This document shows, piece after piece, positions 22,001-26,774 of a DNA stretch of 26,774 bases. Position numbers and translations under genes: made by a program. The stretch's first letter is position 1, and the number at the start of each line of letters is the position of its first letter. Origin of the DNA: Phoronis australis (Eukaryota > Phoronida > Phoronidae); assembly GCA_002633005.1 (NCBI GenBank), contig NMRA01000293.1:461464-488237 (forward strand), in the 5' to 3' direction. Under the pieces are notes generated by a model. It searched no databases. It saw nothing but the letters and a program-made list of their open reading frames with translations, and had not been told where the DNA came from.

Positions 22001-24171
22001 AAATCAACACTAACAAGCACCAGAATATCAAGAAACATAATTATGCAAACATGATTTTACCTGAGTATGCTGCTTTCATCAGCAGGAAACGTAAGGTGGA
22101 TGCTAATAAACTGACTCGAAAATTTTAAAAATGGCCACTAGGTGGTGTACACTTGTCAAAGAAGTCCGAAAATATAAAGGTGTCATTAAAAATGAAACTT
22201 ATTTGCGAAATTTCATGAAAATGCATCAAGAATTAGGAAGATATAGAGGGAACTGGGGGCACAGCAGTAGATGGGTCAGTCTGAAAGACGTCGCCATCCG
22301 TCGTCAGCTTCATAGGAACTCACCTGCCACGGGGTGGCACAGAACATTCAAACAACGTCCGAAAATGTAAAGGTGTCGTTGCCCTCATAAATGAAACATT
22401 GATGAAACCTACTTTACCAAATTTCCATCAAGAATTATGAAGATATAAAGGGAACTAGGGGTACAGCAGTAGTTGGATTGGTCTGAAAGACGTCGCCATC
22501 TATAGTCAGCTTCATAGGAACTTACGTGCCAAATCTCATTAAGATCCTGTGAGGGGTTTAGGAGATACAGCTGCTGATGCCAGACGCCCAAACAGAGATC
22601 CACAAATAAAGATGAGGGTGCATAATGAGGGTGGAAAATTCTAAATGCAGACAGATTTAGCCAACTTACTAACTTCTAGTTAATTTCTCTTGATTCTCAA
22701 ACATAAGGGAAAACTGTAACTCTGACGATGAATTTAGCTTTTGCCCAGGCAGCATGACGGGAATTCTTTTTGGCTTGTACTATACATTTGACAACCATAT
22801 GTAGACAAGCTGCACCAAAGCTAGTATGCATCTGACACAGGAAAACATTTACAGGAGGAATACTTACGTCCAAGCGTAGATTGCATAAAGTAAATTGTAG
22901 TGGTCGTCAGACAGCCCTAGACAATCTGGACAACACGTTGTGTTGTCTAATGATGTTGCATTTGTTGTGTTGGTGCACCCAGCTGGATTCTATTAAAAAC
23001 AACAAACAACTTTTTACCTAGGGTACCTGGTGTTTTAAACATAAGTGTTGTCTAAGAAATCAGTTGCATTGACAATTTTTACTGAAATCAATACATCATA
23101 GCTAAACAAGAAAACCTTAAACCTGCATTTTGCCCTGTTTAGCTGCCTAAAAAATTAAGGAAATTTGAATTAGGCCTTTTCACTCTTCCTTTAGTTAATT
23201 AGTAAAAGGCCTAATTCAATTTTCAATTTAGCCAGCTAAGCAAGGCAAAATCTTTTCAATTCCATCAGTGACATATTATAATAAGAAACCTAAAAAGAAA
23301 AATTGCTGGCTGCATTAGATGCCAAGAGGTTTGTAAAACTGAGGTAGAATTCTGCAAGCAAAGCAGATCTAGATTTTTCATCCTTACCCACTGGACAATT
23401 TTAGACATTGACAGGAAATCTGTTTTAGTAGCCAAAATTGATGTGAACAGATACCTTTCTTCTTAAAGTAGCAAAAATTTCGATATGAGTTAGTGGGGGG
23501 AGGCACCAGAGCCAAATTAAGCTGAAGAAGGTGATCTCACTGCCAGAGACTTACTGTAAATGTATTCTGTAGGACGCTTGGCATGTCAAAACAGAAGTAT
23601 GATCCAAATGTCAACAGACAGTTGAAAAACAACACCAAAAACCGATAACCCTCTGAAACGAAAACGAAAAACTATGCAACTCTGGCAGGGCAAGTCAGCA
23701 CAGAAAAAATAATTTGGCTACGGAATAATTTATTTCGTTATAAGTAAGATAAATGACTGTCACACGAGCAAACATATTTGCTAGTAAATTAAAGACTCGG
23801 CTATAGTAAGCCCACTTGGTTTAGATTATATTATTCAGATCCGTTATTTTTTATCACTGGAGGTTCTGTATATCAAAGTATTTATATTGTTAATATGTCT
23901 ATTTAACAGTGTTGCTCAGTAACCGAGATGATGCATGGTGCAGCAAATTTATTAGCACCCATGTTTTTTGAGTAACTAAATGGGTAAAATACTTCTCTAA
24001 TACGTCAAAATTATGGAACGTATCAGTGTTGACAAGAATGAATGGAATTTGAAAAAATTTCAATTTTCAGACTTGGGAATGGAAATTGATATGGAGACTA
24101 AAATTGCAGTTCATCAGAGAGAATCTCATTCACATAACCGCATACTTACTATGTTTTGGGTCAAGTCCCAT
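9948..24171 (-). CDS. MFSD1: MFSD1-like lysosomal major-facilitator transporter (spliced, 481 aa)
   Basis: Coding exons, 5' to 3': 24171-24150, 23652-23555, 22989-22868, 21772-21717, 20768-20625, 19571-19413, 19009-18894, 17533-17433, 16838-16730, 16226-16089, 14904-14762, 14431-14314, 10067-9948. All junctions are GT-AG and frame-compatible. The sum is 1446 bases, or 481 residues (human MFSD1 is about 465). Family landmarks are TFGSYFCFD (23-30), GFLIDKLGNR (90-99, MFS motif A), WFKDKEL (157-163), GGLIDIIGKRG (306-316) and IGTAMGLTTSIQ (371-382). Twelve membrane segments are predicted. Mammalian MFSD1 exports dipeptides from lysosomes with the glycoprotein GLMP. Unusual features: glycine 144 aligns with the substrate-site glutamate, while R175 is kept; lumenal loop 1 has three sequons and four cysteines; the N terminus is very short; and a dileucine motif, ESDPLL (468-473), lies in the C-terminal tail. 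Family membership is firm; the substrate is inferred. Confidence 0.9.
12137..12989. other. Assembly gap (853 N)
   Basis: An unbroken run of N inside the tandem array. The array on both sides suggests that the assembler could not resolve further copies. Frames read through it are artefacts. Confidence 0.98.
13216..13235 (+). repeat. (GGAC)5 run in the array element
   Basis: Five copies of GGAC just before the tail hairpin of one array unit. The matching place in the next unit (about 13562-13575) reads GGATCTACGGAGATG with no run, so the tract varies in length between copies. Confidence 0.8.
13251..13280. repeat. Terminal hairpin of the array element, copy 1
   Basis: ATGCGTCCACATAT, AA, ATATGTGGGCGCAT: a 14-base stem with a single T-G mismatch, which would be a wobble pair in RNA. 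It directly follows ATGACGGCATA and precedes the next CTCF-like box. Confidence 0.75.
13587..13616. repeat. Terminal hairpin of the array element, copy 2
   Basis: Same structure as the hairpin at 13251-13280 with one further change (ATACG for ATGCG), so one more stem pair is weakened. It marks the end of the array; unique intron sequence follows. Confidence 0.75.
14314..14431 (-). CDS. MFSD1: MFSD1-like exon 13 (segment 12)
   Basis: 118 bases. The first base completes S403; then VTVAEKLLRW, segment 12 (about 415-436) and the polar NDKKRE. The acceptor is AACTCTTCAG and the donor GTAAGTGAC. The strong donor shows that the gene continues, across the 4.2-kb intron, to the tail exon at 9948-10067. 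Confidence 0.88.
14762..14904 (-). CDS. MFSD1: MFSD1-like exon 12 (segment 11)
   Basis: 143 bases. It encodes ASMWPSIPLVVPQATIGTAM and segment 11 to VLGKNDK. The piece corresponds to ALWPMVAFVVPEHQLGTAYG of mammalian MFSD1. The acceptor is CACATTACAG and the donor GTGAGTATTG. Confidence 0.9.
16089..16226 (-). CDS. MFSD1: MFSD1-like exon 11 (segments 9 and 10)
   Basis: 138 bases, 46 whole codons, phase 0 at both ends. It encodes DIIGKRG, segment 9 and the start of segment 10 (LWLGFTYSFAA). The acceptor is TTGTTTCCAG and the donor GTAAGTAA. Confidence 0.88.
16730..16838 (-). CDS. MFSD1: MFSD1-like exon 10 (segment 8)
   Basis: 109 bases. It encodes EFIHDKYKF, then segment 8 ending SPFLGGLI, the first part of the second MFS motif A, which is completed by the next exon. 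The acceptor is ATATTTTCAG and the donor GTGAGTGCC. Confidence 0.88.
17433..17533 (-). CDS. MFSD1: MFSD1-like exon 9 (segment 7)
   Basis: 101 bases. It encodes KVSDIRHFSVSFW and segment 7 through NGVFPFVADS. This matches the family's DVKDFSLPLW...VFPFI region. The acceptor is TTTTTTGCAG and the donor GTAGGTTG. Confidence 0.88.
18894..19009 (-). CDS. MFSD1: MFSD1-like exon 8
   Basis: 116 bases. It encodes the rest of segment 6 (AMLCGVGFVSAIIVSFLD) and the basic cytosolic loop between the two halves of the transporter. The acceptor is GTAACTATAG. The donor, GATG|GTTTGTATC, is weaker than all others in this gene, so alternative use is possible here. Confidence 0.82.
19413..19571 (-). CDS. MFSD1: MFSD1-like exon 7
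   Basis: 159 bases. It encodes VQNRITAFWFKDKELAMAFG, segment 5 with the conserved arginine (R175 in AFSRLGS) and the start of segment 6 (YGLTWTLWG). The acceptor is CTTTCCTTCTCAG and the donor GTATGTTG. WFKDKEL matches WFKGKEL of MFSD1. Confidence 0.9.
20077..20188. mobile_element. Small foldback element in the exon 6-7 intron
   Basis: The left arm (20077-20114) starts GCAAAAG and ends TTATTGAGCAA. The right arm (about 20158-20188) runs from TTGCTCAATGTAAATGAACG to CCTTTTGC, its imperfect reverse complement. The arms are about 30-38 bases around a 43-base centre. No coding capacity. It ends about 50 bases from the candidate cassette exon. Confidence 0.5.
20240..20284 (-). CDS. Candidate 45-bp in-frame cassette exon (unproven)
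   Basis: The acceptor is TTTCACTGTAG and the donor GTGAGAGAT. It enters and leaves in the same phase as the constitutive 6-7 junction and would replace I148 by T, LMGEPLFFGVTFGH, V. Including it breaks the otherwise gap-free family alignment in membrane segment 4. Its pyrimidine tract is poor. It may be a rare or non-functional inclusion, or chance splice-like sites. It is not counted in the 481-residue product. Confidence 0.2.
20625..20768 (-). CDS. MFSD1: MFSD1-like exon 6 (segments 3 and 4)
   Basis: 144 bases. It encodes segment 3 (GVFLFSLLCVIGSSTFALGA) and most of segment 4, ending GRLIFGSGNGSLT. The acceptor is CTTTTTTCAG and the donor GTATGATT. The last base, A, joins TT of the next exon to give I148, so GSGNGSLTIVQN aligns without gaps to GIGGESLAVAQN of mammalian MFSD1. 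Confidence 0.88.
21717..21772 (-). CDS. MFSD1: MFSD1-like exon 5 (segment 2 and MFS motif A)
   Basis: 56 bases. It encodes NAVVVICAGFLIDKLGNR, containing the cytosolic loop 2-3 motif A (G-F-L-I-D-K-L-G-N-R). The acceptor is TTATTGTAG and the donor GTAAGTGG. The split codon with the next exon gives I100. Confidence 0.88.
22125..22626 (+). repeat. Diverged second cluster of CTCF-box repeat monomers
   Basis: It is related to the array in the last intron. It starts AAAAATGGCCACTAGGTGGT (box 22132-22149) and has a second box, CTGCCACGGGGTGGCACA, at 22324-22341. Weaker echoes (GGGGGCACAGCAGTAG, GGGGTACAGCAGTAG) lie near 22255 and 22455. The two units share GTCCGAAAAT, TCAAGAATTA and GTCTGAAAGACGTCGCCATC. 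The end (GAGGGTGCATAATG) resembles a decayed form of the array tail. It lacks the clear head and hairpin. Confidence 0.65.
22868..22989 (-). CDS. MFSD1: MFSD1-like exon 4 (lumenal loop 1, start of segment 2)
   Basis: 122 bases, 40 codons plus two bases. It encodes the first lumenal loop, with sequons N47-T-T, N50-A-T and N56-T-T and cysteines 45, 59, 60 and 63, then LLYAIYAW, which matches LLYAWYSW of MFSD1. The acceptor is TTTTTAATAG and the donor GTAAGTATT. Confidence 0.88.
23127..23251. mobile_element. Foldback (MITE-like) element, copy 2 (short)
   Basis: A near-palindrome. The outer arms, ATTTTGCCCTGTTTAGCTG and CAGCTAAGCAAGGCAAAAT, pair imperfectly. The inner arms, TTGAATTAGGCCTTTT and AAAAGGCCTAATTCAA, pair perfectly around a centre of about 23 bases. 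The outer arm shares GTTTAGCTG with the larger foldback at 7473-7785. Non-coding. Confidence 0.6.
23555..23652 (-). CDS. MFSD1: MFSD1-like exon 3
   Basis: 98 bases, two completing a codon plus 32 codons. It encodes membrane segment 1 with the family hallmark TFGSYFCFDMPS. The acceptor is GTTTCAG and the donor GTAAGTCT; the exon ends in phase 0. Confidence 0.88.
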
Positions 24172-24275
24172 TTTCTACTTTCAAAAGTTGTGACCAAAGG
24201 CAGCACTACGTCATGAGATGGAATGAAGTTGACTGAATCTCAGCTTGCAGTCAAGTTTAGGTGCCCAAGGAATAA
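24150..24275 (-). CDS. MFSD1: MFSD1-like exon 2 (5'UTR plus start codon)
   Basis: The acceptor is a long pyrimidine run ending CTTTCAATTTCAG with exon edge 24275; the donor is GTAAGTATG with exon edge 24150. Coding begins at 24171 (AAAATGG, good context), with an in-frame TAG two codons upstream. It encodes MGLDPKH plus one base of the next codon. DPKHKGYRF across the junction aligns with the family's CDP...HR before the first membrane helix. Confidence 0.75.
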
Positions 24276-24611
24276 CTGAAATTGAAAGTAAGACAATTTA
24301 GAGAAACTGAGATTTATTATTAACACAGTAAGTATTATCATCATCATGTGAAATAGTTAGAGTTCATGATTTTTATTTAAAAAATGCTGTTGAGGATCAC
24401 TGCCTGAAATCTGTGGACATTACAGTTTGTCTATTCAATGCTTAGCTATTCATACACAACCAGAAATTACATTGTGCCAATGGCTCAAGGATTGACCAAG
24501 AAACAAGAAATTCAACTTAAATATAAGTTGTTGGTGAACACAGCCTGGCTGTAGTGATTTTGACAAAAACTGAAGCTGGCCTAAGACCTAACCCTTATGC
24601 TCAATGTACAA

Positions 24612-24830
24612 TGGGTGCACCCAGGGAGGGCTCGGAGGGCTCGAATAAGCCTTCCAATTTGAGATGAATTGGGCAAAAAGGCCTGCCTCAGTGAAACAAA
24701 AACTCCGGGTAAATGGTGGCCCCATTTTTTTAGTTCTCGTTGATTTTTTTTTAGTAAAAGGTTCACATACTGAACAATTTGAGATTTGAGCCCCCCTATA
24801 TTTCAGGCTGGGTACGCGCATGTGTATGCC
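24612..24830. mobile_element. Possible small non-autonomous DNA element
   Basis: The left end, TGGGTGCACCCAGGGAGGGC, begins with a perfect 12-base palindrome. The right end, read in reverse complement, is GCGCGTACCCAG and then GGGGGGCTCAAA, similar but not identical to the left. G-rich ends of this kind are frequent in short animal DNA elements. No target duplication could be defined. Confidence 0.3.
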
Positions 24831-24918
24831 ACGGACATAGAAAAATCAAAGCTTGCAAATCTTAGAATCAATGTTGAGTTAGCTGTCATAGAGTAGGTTC
24901 CAACTTTTTAAAGAAACC

Positions 24919-25040
24919 ATTTGAGATACACAGTGAAACCATTTGTGATACACAGTGAAACTATTTGTGATACACAGTGAAACTATTTGTGATACACAGT
25001 GAAATTATTTGTGATACACAGTGAAACTATTTGTGATACT
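24919..25040. repeat. 22-bp minisatellite, about 5.5 copies
   Basis: The unit is ATTTGTGATACACAGTGAA plus ACT. Copies start at 24919, 24941, 24963, 24985, 25007 and 25029 in exact 22-base steps, the last one partial. Changes between copies are single bases, so the array is young. Confidence 0.9.
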
Positions 25041-26458
25041 AACAGCAGCTGTAAACCAAACTTCTGTCTAGAAAACTAACTTTCAACTTAGACCACAATT
25101 ACCATTGGTTTAAAACCATTCATATGAAATTGGAGGTCATTTTCAGGGCGACGAAAGAATCAACATTTTGTTATTGCTTGAAATCAAAAGTTGGCTTGTT
25201 AATATTGACGTGTCATTTTGTAATATAAGAATGGCCTCAAGGTATAATGAATTTGAACTGTCGATTCTTTGCTATTTTATAGCACTGGCAAAGGCTCGGT
25301 TCTGGTACGGAACAAGGAGGCATGATGTCATGCAACCTGGTGCAAGCAGCGTAAAATGTCTAATTGCCGACTGGTGCAACTGAATGAAGGACTATTCAAA
25401 AAAGTTTGGTTGCAAGAATGTTTGAGCTAAGAAGAGGCAAAGACATCAGTGGCCTCCTAAGGTGTCCCTCTTTGTGCAAAAGATACTAAAATGAGCAACA
25501 TCAACTATGATGGTTTACTCAATGTGAGGCATAATTCGCCGACCAGCTTCCAGCATATGGCAATCCAATAGGATAGCCACCATCTTTACCGGGGCCAATT
25601 GAGACGATGGTAATTGGTTGTTACATGAACTCTCTTGTGCCTAATTGGTCTATTGTTTTAGCAAGCATCAGCACCTCAGGTAGCGATATTCGGGTTGTCC
25701 AATGTGCCCATGTGTTCTGCCCTTCTTGTTCTTGCTGCTTAACCATGAGGATATTTTGAGTCAGAGAATGATTTGGGCCATTGTTTATTTGTTAGGTATG
25801 ACTTTTGTGAGGTTTGAAAGTCTGAGAGTTTTGTGTGAGTACGTCTTGTCGTACAAGTTAACTTAGTTGAAGGCTGAGAGCACTTAACTAGGATTGTACA
25901 GAGATAGTCCAGTCTGGACAGTGCACCAAGAGAGGAGCTATTGTCCGTAAAACTTGAAGTGATAGAAAACCCCTAATAGCCGGCCAGAGTGCGGAAAGTA
26001 CTCCTCCCGAGAGGTAAAACCAGCTCGGGGATTCACGACATGCCTTGGGAAGCAAACCTGTGTGGAGGACAGTCATTGGTTATCAACGAGCATGCGAGAC
26101 ACTCCTAATTTTCCGTTCAAGCAATGTGGTTTGGTAACATCAATTCCCGTTCGGTGACCTGGAAATTTTGTCAGGTCTCAGTCAGACAGTGTCAGTGGAT
26201 TGGCGAGTTGACCAGGTTGACGTCGTTAAGCAAAGTGTCGAGCCCTGCAAGTGATTTCCTTGTTTCGGGAATTTTTACTTGCCATACATACCTATTGAAT
26301 TTCCGTTTCCTACTTTAAAACTGGGTTCAATTTTTTTAACTCTCCAGCTCCCGTCCCCAAAGAAATAACATAAATCACCTGAAAGGAAATACACTGGGGA
26401 ACCCAATGTTCGTCCGCCTAAGCATAAAACCGACTTGCTGTTGTAGTGTTGTACTCAC

Positions 26459-26597
26459 CGAATTATTCCACTTCAAAGTTATGATCTGAATAGGATTCGA
26501 TTTAACTCTCACAGATATACCGCATTCATCGATTCGGAAGTTTTCTTTAATTTGTGCCGAGTTATTTCAAATGTGCACTGCCTTCGGCAGCCATTTT
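26459..26597 (-). other. MFSD1: Candidate non-coding exon 1 / promoter-proximal region of the MFSD1-like gene
   Basis: A strong donor, AATTCG|GTGAGTACAAC, sits with its exon edge at 26459. It pairs naturally with the strong acceptor at 24276-24277, before the start-codon exon. About 130 bases upstream, AAAATGGCTGCC (26586-26597, minus) resembles a YY1 site, a motif common close to metazoan transcription starts. All frames close quickly, so it is non-coding apart from short upstream frames. The 5' edge is unknown; the end given is the YY1-like motif. This is inference from splice sites, without transcript support. Confidence 0.4.
26562..26594 (-). other. Possible upstream ORF (10 codons) in the leader
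   Basis: ATG at 26594-26592 overlaps the YY1-like motif and reads MAAEGSAHLK then TAA. It has A at -3 and G at +4, a good start context. If transcription begins above it, this small frame would be scanned before the real start codon and could lower translation. I could not extend it to the main frame by any splice. Confidence 0.25.
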
Positions 26598-26774
26598 ATT
26601 GTGAAACCTAAGTTCGTCATATGCTGCCCCCTTTTGTAAAAACTGAGAAACATGCAGAAAAAGGCCAACGAAGTAATGAAAATTGCAACAGCCTGTTTTT
26701 ATTGACATAAACTCGATTTGAAGCTTTGATGTTGAGCTCTGCACTGTGGTTTCCAATAAAAGCCAATTGGACAA

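Larger units (their letters stand above)
14432..24149 (-). other. MFSD1: Other introns of the MFSD1-like gene
   Basis: Intron spans with nothing I can support beyond short open frames: 14432-14761, 14905-16088, 16227-16729, 16839-17432, 17534-18893, 19010-19412, 20769-21716 and 23653-24149. Introns with content listed elsewhere are 19572-20624 (foldback, candidate cassette), 21773-22867 (CTCF-box repeat cluster) and 22990-23554 (foldback). No nested gene, tRNA or snoRNA was recognised. Confidence 0.6.
24276..26458 (-). other. MFSD1: Predicted first intron of the MFSD1-like gene
   Basis: Lies between the candidate leader exon and the start-codon exon. It holds a possible DNA element (24612-24830) and a 22-base minisatellite (24919-25040). 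The remainder, 25041-26458, has only short frames without domains and a 13-base palindrome, GTCCAGTCTGGAC, at 25907-25919. Confidence 0.4.

Noticed and set aside
22131-22370. 79-codon plus-strand frame
   Set aside because: It lies wholly in repeat monomers of the box-bearing family; no protein signal.
24919-25040. CRISPR-like regular repeat
   Set aside because: The units are contiguous with no spacers, and the genome is animal.
25168-25383. 71-codon plus-strand frame in the first intron
   Set aside because: No recognisable domain, no splice context and no supporting neighbour.

Overview
The window is animal nuclear DNA. It is intron-rich and AT-rich, with short exons flanked by metazoan-type GT-AG splice sites, several families of small mobile elements and an 853-base assembly gap. 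The repeat families (a CTCF-box array with GGAC runs, a tRNA-derived SINE, foldback elements) resemble those of marine invertebrates, but I cannot fix the phylum from sequence alone.

There are two protein genes, both on the minus strand. Gene 1 (coding part 1237-2826) is an unbroken 529-residue ankyrin-repeat protein with a disordered, basic C-terminal half; a 5'UTR intron (about 2843-3468) is inferred. About 6 kb without a recognisable gene follows (3469-9439). It holds a foldback element and hairpins.

Gene 2 runs from about 26.6 kb down to about 9.44 kb. It is a 14-exon MFSD1-like lysosomal transporter gene. I rebuilt it exon by exon: every junction keeps frame, and the joined product is 481 residues with 12 predicted membrane segments. 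A probable non-coding first exon lies at about 26459-26597 and the start codon is at 24171-24169. The last coding exon (9948-10067) is separated from the rest by a 4.2-kb intron.

The most interesting points are these. (a) The large last intron is filled by a tandem, transposon-like array whose monomers each begin with a box close to the CTCF core, all in one orientation; a related cluster sits in another intron. (b) The MFSD1-like protein has glycine where mammalian MFSD1 has a substrate-site glutamate, carries a cysteine- and sequon-rich first lumenal loop, and has its dileucine sorting motif at the C terminus rather than the N terminus. (c) The coding end with that motif lies inside a degenerate 64-base tandem repeat that continues into the 3'UTR. 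(d) A frame-preserving 45-base candidate cassette exon lies beside a foldback element, exactly at the conserved fourth membrane segment.
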